Positions 1-9,750 are shown, numbered from the stretch's first letter. The stretch: 64,000 nt of DNA from CAZKWG01 sp964615375 (GCA_964615375.1 CAZTOW010000016.1:108074-172073), one strand, 5' to 3'. Notes: generated by a model from the letters alone, not told the origin. Numbers and translations: made by a program.

Positions 1-1257
1 CACCCGCTGGGCGAGGACTGGAGCCTCCGCGTGGTGCCCTCCGCGGGCATCGACGGGGCGAATTTCTCGCTGGGCGACGAGCTCCGCCTCACCCAGACCA
101 TCTACCTCTTCGAGCTGCGCAGCGAGCTGGGCTGGGAGCCCTCCGACGCGCTGGAGGCGACGCTCGGGGTGGACTTCCTGGGCGGCTTCTACGACTTCTC
201 GGTGGCCTTCCCCTTCGATCCGACCTTGATCGCCGAGTACGACCCCATCGAGGAGCGCGAGCCCTTCACCCTGGACGGCACCGGGAGCGCCTGGGGGCCG
301 GACGCCTACCTGGAGGTGGAGATCCGCCCGCTCCAGGACCGGGACGCCCTGCTGCTGGCCCCTGGGGTGCGCTTCAACTACGTCAACGTGCTCGACCAGG
401 CGGCCGTCATGAGCCTGGATCCTCGCCTGGCGGCGCGCTGGCAGGCCCTCGAGCACGGCACCGCCAAGCTCGGGCTCGGGCTCTACCACCAGCCGCCTCA
501 GCCCTTCGAGATCTACCGACCCGAGGGCAACGTCGGGGTGGGCTACGAGCGCGCCTGGTCGGCGGAGCTGGGCTGGGAGCACCAGATCACCCCTGCCATC
601 CAGGCGGACGCGACCGTCTTCTACAAGTGGCTCGATCAGCTCATCGTGCCGAACCCCGATCTCGTGTCGCTGGACGACCCCTACTTCCTCAACGACGGGC
701 TCGGCCGCATCTACGGGACCGAGATCTTCATCCGACACGCCCTGGTCAACCGCTTCTTCGGCTGGGTGAGCTACACGCTCTCCCGCTCGGAGCGCAACGA
801 CTACCCGGACCTCGACGGGGACGTGAACCTCTTCGCCAACGAAGGAGAGGGCTGGTACCTCTACGACCTCGATCAGACGCACATCCTGGTGGCGCTCGCC
901 GGCTACCGGCTGCCCTACGACCTCGAGATCTCGGGCAAGTTCCGCTACGTCACCGGCAACCCCTACACCCCCTACGCGGGCGGCGTGTACGACATCGACC
1001 AGGACTTTTACTTCGGCTTCGAGTCCTCCGACTACAACTCCGAGCGCCTGCCGCCCTACATCACCTTCGACGCCCGCGTCTCCAAGATGTTCACCTTCAA
1101 GAAGTGGCAGCTCGAGACCTATCTGGACCTGCTCAACGCGGTGCGCGGGGTGAACCCCGAGTTCCAGATCTACAACTACGACTACACGGAGAGCCGTTAC
1201 ATCCGCGGGCTCCCCTTCATCCCCTCCCCCGGCTTCGAGGCGGAGTTCAACTTCTGA
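1..1257 (+). CDS. TonB-dependent receptor, C-terminal beta-barrel part (5' truncated by window edge)
   Basis: The reading frame is open from base 1, so the start lies upstream of the window. The visible 418 residues show alternating aromatic/polar strands typical of a TonB-dependent outer-membrane barrel: GTEIFIRH followed by GWVSYTLSRS, then a LYDLDQTH segment and a late FRYVTGNPYTPYAGG strand-turn. The protein ends in FNF, with the terminal Phe that outer-membrane barrels use for BAM recognition. By family, such proteins take up siderophores, B12 or other bulky ligands using TonB energy; the ligand cannot be told because the plug domain is missing. The next gene overlaps its stop codon (TGATG), suggesting a receptor-lipoprotein operon. 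Confidence 0.85.
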   Translation, partial: HPLGEDWSLRVVPSAGIDGANFSLGDELRLTQTIYLFELRSELGWEPSDALEATLGVDFLGGFYDFSVAFPFDPTLIAEYDPIEEREPFTLDGTGSAWGPDAYLEVEIRPLQDRDALLLAPGVRFNYVNVLDQAAVMSLDPRLAARWQALEHGTAKLGLGLYHQPPQPFEIYRPEGNVGVGYERAWSAELGWEHQITPAIQADATVFYKWLDQLIVPNPDLVSLDDPYFLNDGLGRIYGTEIFIRHALVNRFFGWVSYTLSRSERNDYPDLDGDVNLFANEGEGWYLYDLDQTHILVALAGYRLPYDLEISGKFRYVTGNPYTPYAGGVYDIDQDFYFGFESSDYNSERLPPYITFDARVSKMFTFKKWQLETYLDLLNAVRGVNPEFQIYNYDYTESRYIRGLPFIPSPGFEAEFNF

Positions 1258-2150
1258 TGCGCACCCGCCCCGCTCCACTCCTGGTCTGTGTGCTCGCCGC
1301 CGCCTGCTATGAGCAGCCCGAGCTCAGCGAGTCCTGGCAGCTCGACCGGCTCCGCGTGCTCGGGGTGCGCGCCGAGCCCGCCGAGCCCCAGCCTGGCGAG
1401 GACGTGAGCTTCGAGGCCCTGGTCTGGTCCCCCGACGGCGCGGAGGTCCCCACCATCTGGTTCGCCTGCCTGCCGGAGAGCGCCGACGAGTTCGGCTGCG
1501 AGATCGACCCGGCGCTGGCCGCGAGCCTGGAGGGCCTGGACCCCGAGACCATGACCGACGAGGAGCTCGCCGCGCTCTTCGCGCAGCTTGTGGAGGCCGG
1601 GCTCATCGGCGCGACCCCCTACCTCCAGCCCTCCTGGACCGCTCCTGCCGACGCGCTCGACGGGCTCGACGAGATCGCGGCCAAGGAGGGGGTGAGCGCG
1701 CTGGTCACCCTCCAGGCCGTGCCCGAGGGCGCCGAGGACGAGGACGACGTCGAGCTGGCCTACAAGCGCGTGCCCATCAGCCTCGCCGACACGCCGAACC
1801 ACAACCCGGAGTTCGAGCTGTGGACCGTCTCGGGCGAGGACATCGCGTCCGGCGGCGGCGTCAGCCTGAGCGCGGGCGAGACGGTCTCGGTGACCGCCGG
1901 GCTGCTGGACGGCAGCGTCGAGGACTACGACTACACCGCAGAGGACGGCTCCATCGAGACGCGCACCGAGGAGCCCTACTTCACCTGGTACGCCACGGGC
2001 GGCGAGTTCGAGAACACCACCTCGCTCTGGCCCACCGACACCGTGAGCTGGACGGCGCCCGCCGAGGCCGGGACCTACGAGCTCATCGTCACCGTGCGCG
2101 ACCGGCGCGGCGGGATGGCCTGGGCCACGCTCGACGTCACGATCCCCTGA
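1257..2150 (+). CDS. Lipoprotein of unknown function with Ig-like C-terminus, partner of TonB receptor
   Basis: A 297-residue protein whose ATG overlaps the receptor stop by one base (TGATG), so translational coupling is likely. The N-terminus MRTRPAPLLVCVLAAACYEQ is a lipoprotein signal with lipobox LAAAC, so the mature protein should be lipid-anchored in the envelope. The body is acidic and the last 70 residues (FTWYATGGEFENTTSLWPT to the end) resemble an Ig/PKD-like beta sandwich. Myxococcota often place a lipoprotein after a TonB-dependent receptor; a role as surface partner for the same substrate is inference. An open frame runs further upstream inside the receptor gene, but the lipoprotein signal fixes this start. 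Confidence 0.8.
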   Translation: MRTRPAPLLVCVLAAACYEQPELSESWQLDRLRVLGVRAEPAEPQPGEDVSFEALVWSPDGAEVPTIWFACLPESADEFGCEIDPALAASLEGLDPETMTDEELAALFAQLVEAGLIGATPYLQPSWTAPADALDGLDEIAAKEGVSALVTLQAVPEGAEDEDDVELAYKRVPISLADTPNHNPEFELWTVSGEDIASGGGVSLSAGETVSVTAGLLDGSVEDYDYTAEDGSIETRTEEPYFTWYATGGEFENTTSLWPTDTVSWTAPAEAGTYELIVTVRDRRGGMAWATLDVTIP

Positions 2151-2154
2151 ACGC

Positions 2155-2571
2155 CTACTCCTCCTTCGCCTGCTTCGGGCGAACCGAGGCGTTGCTCCCG
2201 CGCACCACCAGGACCTCGTCGCAGCTCGCCAGCTCGAAGGGGACCCCGCGGCGGCAGCCGACGCCGTAGACCACCACGGGGCGCACCACCTGGAAGCCCC
2301 CCGCCGTGGGGACGAAGCGCGCCACGTACTCGGTGTCGCCCAGCCAGAGCGCCTCGGTCATCGGGCCGCAGGCCTGACCGGGCAGCGGCGCGAAGCCGCC
2401 CACGTCGTCGTCCAGCCCCTCCCAGCCCACGGCGCGACAGCCCGGCAGGGCGATGGAGGGATCGAGCACGCGCACGCTGACCTGGACGGCGTCCCCCTCC
2501 TCCAGCACGAGGATCTCCACGGGGAGCGCGTCACCAGCGCGGGCGAGCGAGAGCGCGAGCATCAGGAGCAT
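2155..2571 (-). CDS. Small exported protein of unknown function
   Basis: A 138-residue protein convergent with the preceding lipoprotein gene, only 4 bp apart at their stops. I chose the start at 2571 because a GGAGAGG ribosome-binding site sits just upstream and MLLMLALSLARAGDA then reads as a short signal peptide; a longer frame to 2619 exists but lacks these. The mature part is a compact beta-rich domain with four cysteines (GC in PGCRAVG, QACGP, GVGCRRG, ASCDE), which could form two disulfides in the periplasm. I recognise no family. The C-terminus is charged and low complexity. Confidence 0.6.
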   Translation of the reverse strand: MLLMLALSLARAGDALPVEILVLEEGDAVQVSVRVLDPSIALPGCRAVGWEGLDDDVGGFAPLPGQACGPMTEALWLGDTEYVARFVPTAGGFQVVRPVVVYGVGCRRGVPFELASCDEVLVVRGSNASVRPKQAKEE

Positions 2572-2871
2572 TCGGACCTCTCCGACGACACCGTTGCCGT
2601 CGCGCTGAGAATACCACATGCGGATCCCTGAACATCAGTCTAGGATGTAGGCGGCATGAGACTGCGCCCCGGACGATCGGCCAGGAGGGGAAGCCAGCTC
2701 TGGCGCGCGCCAGGGCAGGACTTGTGGACCTTTTTTCCCTCACAGTGCCGCGGAACCGTGTTAAAGTCCGCCGGTCCCGGGCTGCCGGGTGTCTCGCCAC
2801 AACTCCCCGCTGCAAATTCTCAGCCTGGAAAGGTCTCAATCGACCGTCAGGCGCGCTGGAGATGAGCACCG
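2572..2871. other. 300-bp divergent intergenic region upstream of the Glt/Nfs-like operon
   Basis: No convincing gene is seen here. The region must hold the promoter of the eight-gene operon that starts at 2872 and of the small minus-strand gene ending at 2571. It contains a perfect 14-bp palindrome CTGGCGCGCGCCAG at 2700-2713, a T-run at 2731-2736 and a TTAAAG box at 2761-2766, but no well-spaced sigma-70 pair could be assigned. The palindrome is a candidate regulator site only. Confidence 0.4.
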
Positions 2872-3705
2872 ATGCGATCTTCTTTCATCCTGGCCACACT
2901 CACCGCCGGACTCGGGCTGCTCATCGCTGAGCCTGCCGCACACGCCGGCGCGGCACCGGCGCTCAAGGCCCTGCAGGAGAAGAAAGAGGGCCGCCCGGCC
3001 TACAACGTGGTGCAGAACCGCTTCTTCCTCAAGTCCCAGCGCTTCGAGCTCACGCCCGCCCTGGGCGCCGTGCCGAACAACGCCTTCGTGGCGCGGTACA
3101 CCGGCAGCGTGACGGCGGCCTACCACCTCAGCGAGACCTTCGCGGTCGAGGCGGCCTTCTTCCTCAGCCCGGACTCCAAGGCGGGCAACGATCTGAAGGG
3201 CCTCACCCACACGCTGGTGACCATCGCCGAAGAGGGCGGGACCGGCGTGGCCTTCCAGCAGCCGGTGGACAAGCTGGCGCTCGCCGGCGTCTTCTCCGCG
3301 CGCTGGGCGCCGGTCTACGGCAAGATCAACCTGATCGGCGAGAGCGTGCTGAACTTCGACTTCTACGCGACCGGCGGGCTCGGCTTCCTGTCGATCAACA
3401 AGTACAAGGCGGTCTACAGCGACGAGCGCGTCGCTCAGGGCCTGCAGCCGGCGGAGCAGGGAGAGGCGACGCCGGACGTCGCGCCCGCGCTGAACCTCGG
3501 GGTCGGGGGAGACTTCTTCCTCACGGGCTCCCTGGCGCTCAAGCTGGACGCGCGCAGCCTCCTCTACATCGACACCGAGGCGGACTACACGGCCACCGCT
3601 CAGGGAGACGACGAGCTGAAGCAGCGGGTCTACAACGACTTCGTCGCCTCCGTCGGCCTGAGCGTGTACTTCCCGGCCATGCCCCCGCGCCTCTACAACT
3701 TCTGA
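2872..3705 (+). CDS. GltA/NfsA-like outer-membrane beta-barrel protein
   Basis: A 277-residue exported protein: signal peptide 1-26 ending AHA, then an eight-or-so-stranded small barrel of the myxobacterial outer-membrane beta-barrel type. Hallmarks shared with the next gene are LGAVPNNAFVARY, a YHLSETFAVEA strand, a GLTHTLV turn and FSARWAPVYGKINLIGESVLNFDFY. It is the first gene of an eight-gene operon (A-H) that mirrors nfsA-H and gltABC/gltDEFGH of Myxococcus xanthus, whose A and B products are outer-membrane barrels of a trans-envelope complex. A GGAG lies about 10 bp upstream of the ATG. Assignment to A rather than B is by position; whether it serves gliding, surface-polymer handling or something else is not visible. 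Confidence 0.8.
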   Translation: MRSSFILATLTAGLGLLIAEPAAHAGAAPALKALQEKKEGRPAYNVVQNRFFLKSQRFELTPALGAVPNNAFVARYTGSVTAAYHLSETFAVEAAFFLSPDSKAGNDLKGLTHTLVTIAEEGGTGVAFQQPVDKLALAGVFSARWAPVYGKINLIGESVLNFDFYATGGLGFLSINKYKAVYSDERVAQGLQPAEQGEATPDVAPALNLGVGGDFFLTGSLALKLDARSLLYIDTEADYTATAQGDDELKQRVYNDFVASVGLSVYFPAMPPRLYNF

Positions 3706-3721
3706 TTCGCTGGAGCCGACC

Positions 3722-4561
3722 ATGCTGAAGCGCATCCCTCTGCTGTTGCTGGCCGGGCTTCTGGTCGCCCCTGCGGCCCATGCCGATGACGAGGGCGACG
3801 CCCTCGACGACATCCTCGGCGAGGACGAGTCGACCGGCGACGAGGTCGAGGACGTCAAGTCGGGCAACCTCGACGACTCCATCGGCGTCAAGAAGGAGGA
3901 CATCATCCTCCCCGAGGAGGAGCTCAAGAAGAAGCGGCTGATCAAGACGCTTCAGCGCAAGACCTTCCTCAAGCTCGGCCGCGTGGAGGTGGGTCCCCAC
4001 CTCGGCGCCGTGGTCAACGACCCCTTCCTGAACCGCTACATCATCGGGGCCTCCGCGGGCTACCACCTCACCGAGGTCTTCTCGCTGGAGCTCGACCTCG
4101 GGTTCTCGCCGGACCTGGGCGATGAGGTGGACTGGAAGCCGCTCACCCACCAACTCGTGGACAACAACCACGTCTCGCCGGACATCTCCAAGCTGTCCTA
4201 CTACGCTGACGTGACCTTCGGCTTCTCGCCGATCTACGGCAAGGTGGCCATCGGCCGCAAGATCATCAACTTCGACATCTTCGGCAACTTCGGCGCGGGC
4301 GTGGCGCGCACGGCGGACGACCTGGACGCGCTCCAGGCCGACCCGGGCGACGTCCGGGCGGAGGCCTCGGCCGAGCAGTTCCACCCCACCACGAACCTGG
4401 GCGGCGGGCTGCGGATCATCTTCAACCCGAACCTCGCGCTGAGGCTCGAGGGGCGCTCGCTCGTCTACATCGAGACGGTCCAGAGCACCACGCTGGAGAT
4501 GAAGAACAACCTGCTCCTCCAGGGGACGGTCACCTTCTTCTTCCCTGGCATCGATTCCTGA
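3722..4561 (+). CDS. GltB/NfsB-like outer-membrane beta-barrel protein
   Basis: A 279-residue paralogue of the preceding gene. The signal peptide is residues 1-21 (ends AHA), followed by a very acidic stretch (DDEGDALDDILGEDES and onward to about residue 50) that the first barrel lacks, and then a barrel with LGAVVNDPFLNRY, GYHLTEVFSLEL, PLTHQLVD and GFSPIYGKVAIG. These match block by block to the upstream protein, so the two arose by tandem duplication, as gltA/gltB did. The gap to the upstream gene is 16 bp, so they are co-transcribed. In Myxococcus the A/B barrels are the outer-membrane anchor of the Glt or Nfs complex. Confidence 0.8.
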   Translation: MLKRIPLLLLAGLLVAPAAHADDEGDALDDILGEDESTGDEVEDVKSGNLDDSIGVKKEDIILPEEELKKKRLIKTLQRKTFLKLGRVEVGPHLGAVVNDPFLNRYIIGASAGYHLTEVFSLELDLGFSPDLGDEVDWKPLTHQLVDNNHVSPDISKLSYYADVTFGFSPIYGKVAIGRKIINFDIFGNFGAGVARTADDLDALQADPGDVRAEASAEQFHPTTNLGGGLRIIFNPNLALRLEGRSLVYIETVQSTTLEMKNNLLLQGTVTFFFPGIDS

Positions 4562-4589
4562 ACCGGGCCGAGACGCTGGAGTATCCGAC

Positions 4590-6491
4590 ATGAGCCGCTC
4601 GATCCGCTCGTTCCTCGCCATGGTCCTGGTCTCGGCAGCCTACGCTGCGCCCGCGAACGCCGGCGCGCTGAGCTGCGACGACGTCATGAACATGGTGAAC
4701 GTCAAGGTCCCGACCAACATCATCGTCAGCACGATGAAGGACTCGGGGGAGACCTTCGACGACAAGTTCGTGAAGTGCCTCATCGACAACGGGGCGCCCT
4801 CCGCGGTCGTGGAGCAGGCGCGGAAGATGGCGGAGGAGGCGGCTGAGCCCGCTGCCGAGCCGGCCTCCAAGCCCACCACGACCACGACGACCAAGCCGAC
4901 GATGTCCGACGACAAGGACGACATCGGCACGCGCACCAGCACGCGCAAGCCCACGACCTCCACGCGCGAGCCGGAAGACCTCCCGGAGCGCGGAGAGGTG
5001 TCCAGCGGGCCCGTGCCCAAGGAGCTGAAGACCGCGATCAACCTGATCGAGGCCAAGAAGCCGCTCACCGGCTCGCAGCAGCTCTTCGACGCCCTGGCCT
5101 CCGGGCAGTACCCGGACCAGGAGCTCACGATCCGCTTCTACCTCGCGCAGGCGCTGGCGGACCTCGAGATGTACAGCTCGGCCCAGGTCCACTACACCTG
5201 GGTGGTCAAGCAGCTCGTCGCCTCGAGCCAGACGAACTCGGAGTACTTCGGGCCCTCGCTGGCCCGGCTGGTCGCCATCGCCCGCCTCTCGGGCGATGAC
5301 AGCGAGCTCGTCCGCCTTCTGCCCAAGCTCACGCCGGAGCAGTACCCCCGCGGCGCGCAGAACCACCTCTACTACCTCGTCGGTCTCGGTCTCCTCGAGG
5401 ACGACAAGCTGGCGGACGCGCGCAAGTTCTTCGGCCAGGTGAGCCCCAAGTCCGAGCTCTACCTCAAGAGCAAGTACCTCGAGGGCATCATCTTCAACCG
5501 GCAGGGCAAGCTGAAGAGCGCCGTCAAGAGCTTCCGCGACGTCTACCGCGAGCCGGTGGAGGCCACCGCGGATCCGGCGGAGCTCGCCGAGATCGACTCG
5601 CTCAAGGACATGGCGCTCATCAACATCGCCCGTATCTACTACGGGATCGAGCGCTACGAGGAGTCCACGAAGTACTACGACCTCGTGGACCGTGACAGCC
5701 CCTACTGGGGTCAGTCGCTGTTCGAGAACTCCTGGGCCACCTTCATGCAGAGCGACCTGAACAAGACGCTCGGCCTGCTGCTCACGGTCCAGAGCCCCTT
5801 CTTCTCGGGTGACGAGTTCATGCCGGAGGCCATCGTCCTCCGCTCGCTGACCTTCTTCAACCTGTGCCAGTACAAGGAGGTCGAGACCACCCTCCTGTCC
5901 TTCGAGGAGAAGTACCGGCCGATGCAGGCGGAGATCCGGGACTTCGTGAAGTCCTACTCCACCGAGGAGGGCAAGCAGCTCGCCGATCAGGCCTGGGACG
6001 CCTACTTCGGCACCGGCAGCAAGAAGGACACGAAGCTCCCGAAGTCGCTGTTCACGCGCGTGCTCCAGAGCCAGGACCTCTCCGCCGTCGTCCGTCGCCT
6101 CGAGATGCTCGACGAGGAGGAGAAGCTCATCGACGCCCAGAAGCCCGCCTGGCGCGACTCGCTCGGCGCGGCGCTCAAGGACCAGATCGAGAAGGACCGT
6201 CAGCGCCTGAAGCGGCGCGCGGGCCTGCTCTTCCTCAGCGAGATGGCGCGCACGGCCAACTACGTCAACGACCTGCTGACCCAGTCCGAGATCATCCGCT
6301 TCGAGGTGGTCGACGCCCAGCGCCAGGACTACCAGTACAAGATGGCCAACCCCGACGCCGTGAAGACCTACCAGAACACGACGGTGGACTTCGCGACCTC
6401 CGTGGACTTCATCTACTGGCCCTTCAACGGTGAGTTCTGGTCTGACGAGCTCGGCTACTACCTCTACACCGAGAAGCCGGTCTGCAAGTAA
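4590..6491 (+). CDS. GltC/NfsC-like periplasmic TPR protein
   Basis: A 633-residue exported protein. The signal peptide covers about residues 1-25 (ends AGA). A short helical domain with two cysteines (SCDDVMNMVNVKVPTNIIV and VKCLIDNG) follows at about 28-75, then a Thr/Lys-rich linker at about 85-145 (TTTTTTKPTMSDD). The rest is helical repeats of TPR character, with pairs such as ARIYYGIERYEESTKYYDLV. The C-terminus is Tyr-rich and ends with Cys. It follows the two barrels by 28 bp, exactly where gltC/nfsC sits. In Myxococcus GltC is a periplasmic, outer-membrane-associated TPR protein working with the A/B barrels. Function here is inferred from order and architecture. Confidence 0.75.
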   Translation: MSRSIRSFLAMVLVSAAYAAPANAGALSCDDVMNMVNVKVPTNIIVSTMKDSGETFDDKFVKCLIDNGAPSAVVEQARKMAEEAAEPAAEPASKPTTTTTTKPTMSDDKDDIGTRTSTRKPTTSTREPEDLPERGEVSSGPVPKELKTAINLIEAKKPLTGSQQLFDALASGQYPDQELTIRFYLAQALADLEMYSSAQVHYTWVVKQLVASSQTNSEYFGPSLARLVAIARLSGDDSELVRLLPKLTPEQYPRGAQNHLYYLVGLGLLEDDKLADARKFFGQVSPKSELYLKSKYLEGIIFNRQGKLKSAVKSFRDVYREPVEATADPAELAEIDSLKDMALINIARIYYGIERYEESTKYYDLVDRDSPYWGQSLFENSWATFMQSDLNKTLGLLLTVQSPFFSGDEFMPEAIVLRSLTFFNLCQYKEVETTLLSFEEKYRPMQAEIRDFVKSYSTEEGKQLADQAWDAYFGTGSKKDTKLPKSLFTRVLQSQDLSAVVRRLEMLDEEEKLIDAQKPAWRDSLGAALKDQIEKDRQRLKRRAGLLFLSEMARTANYVNDLLTQSEIIRFEVVDAQRQDYQYKMANPDAVKTYQNTTVDFATSVDFIYWPFNGEFWSDELGYYLYTEKPVCK

Positions 6492-6543
6492 GAAACCTGT
6501 GGGCCGGGCGCTCCCGCCGGCGAACCTCCAGGAGAGGATCTCA

Positions 6544-9500
6544 ATGCGCAAGAGGCATATCGTCCCCTTCGTCACGCTGCTCGCGCTCACGGCGGTCTCC
6601 CCGCTCCTCGCCCCCTCGGCGGGCGGCGTGGCGCACGCCCAGAGCAGCTCGAGCTCTTCGTCGGATCGGGCGAAGAAGGAAGAGCGTCGGGTGCTCAGCG
6701 CCCGTGACGTGGACTCGCTGACGCAGATGTCCGAGGCCTACCGCATCGCGGCCCGCGAGAAGCGGCACGAGTCGATGGAGTTCCTCAAGCAGATCATCGC
6801 CGAGCGCGACCCGAAGGGGGAGCAGCGCGCCGAGATGATGCTGCGGCTCGCCGACCTCTACTTCGAGGAGGGCCGCGACCTCCGGCTCACCGAGGAGCAG
6901 ACCTACCAGGCCGAGTTCGACAGGTGCTTCAACACGAAGGGCTGCGACACCAACCTGCTCAAGCCGAACTACGTCGAGTCGCGCAAGTGGCAGGACAAGT
7001 CGATCAAGCTCTACAAGCAGATCCTGGACTCGTATCCGACCTACGCCCGCGCGGACGAGGCGACCTTCTACCTGGGCAGCGCGCTCCAGGACATCGACCA
7101 GAAGGAAGAGGCGGTCAATCAGTTCCTCAACCTCGTCAAGATGTACCCTGAGAGCAAGTGGGTGCCCGACGCCTACCTGCTGATCGGCGAGTACTACTTC
7201 GACACGAACAACGCCTTCAAGGCCCTGCAGGCCTACAAGCACGCCACCACCTACCGCGACTGGGAGAAGTACCCCTTCGCGATGTACAAGCTGGCCTGGT
7301 GCTACTACAACGTGGGCGAGTACGGCAAGGGCATCGACACGCTGAAGGCGGTGGTCTCGCTGTCCACGCCGCAGCCGGGCCAGGAGACGGTCGACAAGGG
7401 CAAGCTCCAGCTCCAGGAGGAGGCGCTCAAGGACCTCGTCCGCTTCTTCGCCGACGCGGGCATGATGAACGAGGCCTATGAGTACTTCAACAAGCTGGGC
7501 AAGAAGGAGCTCATCGAGCAGATGCTCAAGCGGCTCGCCCAGACCTACTTCGAGCAGGGCAAGTTCGATCAGTGCATCGACACCTACCGGCGCCTGATCA
7601 GCGAGAACCCGCAGGGCCCCAACGCGCCCGAGTTCCAGAACGAGATCATCGCCGCCTACCAGAAGATGGGCAAGAAGCAGGAGACGCTCCAGGAGATCGA
7701 TCGCCTGCTGAAGACCTACGGCAAGAATTCGCCCTGGGCGCGCACGAACTCCGCCAACGGCGACGTCGTGAAGAACGCCTCGGACTTCGTCGAGAAGAAC
7801 CTCCGCACGGTGGCGCTGAACTACCACGAGGAGGCGAAGAAGCTGGGCACGGGCAAGGCGGCCCAGGAGAGCTACGCGCTCGCGTACAAGGCCTACTCCG
7901 TCTACCTCTCGGAGTTCCCGGACTCGAAGTACAGCTACGACGTGCGCTACGCCTTCGCCGAGCTCCTCTACAAGCTCAAGAAGCACGACGAAGCCTACGT
8001 GCAGTACATGAAGGTCGTCGAGATCGACCCGAAGGGCCAGCACTCCAAGTTCTGCGCGGAGTCCGCCATCTTCGCGGCCGATGAGATGGTCAAGAAGACC
8101 GCGTCTTCGGGCGGTGGCGGCGGCGGGCCCGACCCGGGCAAGAAGACCGACCCCATCCCGCTGAGCGACTGGGAGGACAAGCTCATCAAGGCTTGTGACC
8201 AGTGGACGAGCCTGTTCAAGGACGACAAGAAGACCAAGAACATCATCTACAAGTCGGCCTACATCCTCTACAACAAGAACCAGTTCAAAGAGGCGTCCGA
8301 CCGCTTCCGCATCGTCATCGGGATGGACCCCGGCTCCAAGGAGGCCGAGCAGGCCGCCAACCTGATCCTCGACTCCTTCAACCTCGTCGAGGACTGGGCC
8401 AACCTGAAGGAGGTCTCCAAGGCCTTCTACGATCAGCCGGGCCTGGGCAGCGCCGAGTTCAAGAGGGAGGTCTACAACGTCTACGAGCGCTCCTCCTTCA
8501 AGTTCATCGACATCAACTTCGCGAAGACGAAGGACGCCCGGGTCGCCGCTGACGCCTACATCGCCTTCTTCAAGGAGTTCCCCAAGTCTGAGGTCGCGGA
8601 CCAGGCGCTGAACAACGCCGCGGTCTACTACCGTCAGCTCGCGCGGGTGAACGACGAGATGTCGGCGCGTCAGACGCTCATCGACACCTTCCCCAAGTCC
8701 AAGTACTACAACGACCACGTCGCGGAGCTCGGGTTCCTCTACGAGGGCATCGCCGACTTCCAGCAGGCGGCGAACTGGTACGAGAAGCTGTTCACGCTGA
8801 ACAAGGATCACCAGGCGGCCAAGGAGGCCCTCTACTCCTCGGCCCTCTTCCGCAAGGCCCTCGGCCAGTGGGAGCAGGCGATCAAGAACTACCAGCAGTT
8901 CATCACGGCCTACCCGACGGACGAGCGCGTCCCGGCCTTCTCCATCGAGATCGGCAAGATCTACGAGGACCACGACCAGTGGGATCCGGCGTCGAAGGTG
9001 TACTACACCTTCTTCTCCAAGCCCCCGTCCGGCGCCACGATGGACCAGGTCTTCTTCGCCCGCCTGCACTACGGGCTCGACGTGGAGAAGATCGGCGGGG
9101 CCGCGGCGGCCAAGCTGGACAAGCACTGGAAGGAGACGGTCGCGCAGTTCCAGGCCGAGAAGGCCAAGGGCTCCGCGATGGAGCTCGCGCCTGAGTTCGT
9201 CGCCGAGATCCTCTACAAGCAGGCGACGCCGACGCTCGAGCGCTACATGTCGATGCGCATCGTCGGCCCGTCCAGCAAGATGAACCGCAAGCAGGAGGAC
9301 GCCTTCATCCTGAAGTCCCTGACCGACAAGGCCAAGGCGCTCCAGGAGACGGAGAAGCTCTTCCTCGACATCGTGGGCACCGGCGCGGGCGAGTGGGGTC
9401 TGGCCTCGCTGGTCAAGGTCGGTCAGGCCTACGAGAACATGGGTGAGGCGCTCCGCGGCTCTCCCTGCCCGAGCTACCTGACCGCCGAGCAGTGCGAGAT

Positions 9501-9738
9501 CTACAAGATCTCCCTCGAGGACAAGGTCTTCGTGCAGATCGAGAAGGCCGTGCAGGCCTACAGCCTGACGCTGGAGAAGTCCTACCAGCTCAGCCTCTAC
9601 AACGAGAACACGGCGTTCGCGACGCGGCGGCTCGGTGAGCTCCGCCCGAACGACTTCCCCGGTCTGGAGGAGCGTCTCCTGACCCCGCGCTACACCTCGC
9701 GCAACGTGGTCGAGCGTTCCTTCCTCGAGCAGCCTTAA
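6544..9738 (+). CDS. GltD (AgmU)/NfsD-like giant periplasmic TPR protein
   Basis: A 1064-residue TPR protein. The ATG at 6544 follows GGAGAGG and begins a signal peptide ending VAHA (about residue 32); the frame extends upstream to 6430 but without a signal. After a Ser-rich stretch there are many tetratricopeptide-type helix pairs along the whole length (for example AFKALQAYKHATTYRDW, EEAVNQFLNLVKMYPESKW, ATFYLGSALQD). A poly-Gly/Pro linker (SSGGGGGGPDPGKK) near residues 520-535 splits it into two halves. Size and position match AgmU/GltD and NfsD, which span the periplasm and form the large scaffold of the complex. It contains several scattered cysteine pairs (RCFNTKGCDTN, PCPSYLTAEQCE). 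Confidence 0.78.
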   Translation: MRKRHIVPFVTLLALTAVSPLLAPSAGGVAHAQSSSSSSSDRAKKEERRVLSARDVDSLTQMSEAYRIAAREKRHESMEFLKQIIAERDPKGEQRAEMMLRLADLYFEEGRDLRLTEEQTYQAEFDRCFNTKGCDTNLLKPNYVESRKWQDKSIKLYKQILDSYPTYARADEATFYLGSALQDIDQKEEAVNQFLNLVKMYPESKWVPDAYLLIGEYYFDTNNAFKALQAYKHATTYRDWEKYPFAMYKLAWCYYNVGEYGKGIDTLKAVVSLSTPQPGQETVDKGKLQLQEEALKDLVRFFADAGMMNEAYEYFNKLGKKELIEQMLKRLAQTYFEQGKFDQCIDTYRRLISENPQGPNAPEFQNEIIAAYQKMGKKQETLQEIDRLLKTYGKNSPWARTNSANGDVVKNASDFVEKNLRTVALNYHEEAKKLGTGKAAQESYALAYKAYSVYLSEFPDSKYSYDVRYAFAELLYKLKKHDEAYVQYMKVVEIDPKGQHSKFCAESAIFAADEMVKKTASSGGGGGGPDPGKKTDPIPLSDWEDKLIKACDQWTSLFKDDKKTKNIIYKSAYILYNKNQFKEASDRFRIVIGMDPGSKEAEQAANLILDSFNLVEDWANLKEVSKAFYDQPGLGSAEFKREVYNVYERSSFKFIDINFAKTKDARVAADAYIAFFKEFPKSEVADQALNNAAVYYRQLARVNDEMSARQTLIDTFPKSKYYNDHVAELGFLYEGIADFQQAANWYEKLFTLNKDHQAAKEALYSSALFRKALGQWEQAIKNYQQFITAYPTDERVPAFSIEIGKIYEDHDQWDPASKVYYTFFSKPPSGATMDQVFFARLHYGLDVEKIGGAAAAKLDKHWKETVAQFQAEKAKGSAMELAPEFVAEILYKQATPTLERYMSMRIVGPSSKMNRKQEDAFILKSLTDKAKALQETEKLFLDIVGTGAGEWGLASLVKVGQAYENMGEALRGSPCPSYLTAEQCEIYKISLEDKVFVQIEKAVQAYSLTLEKSYQLSLYNENTAFATRRLGELRPNDFPGLEERLLTPRYTSRNVVERSFLEQP

Positions 9739-9750
9739 GGAGTCCCTCCG

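Noticed and set aside
2700..2713. The CTGGCGCGCGCCAG palindrome as a regulator binding site
   Set aside because: GC-rich palindromes are frequent by chance in DNA of this composition, and no regulator gene is adjacent. Mentioned only as a candidate.
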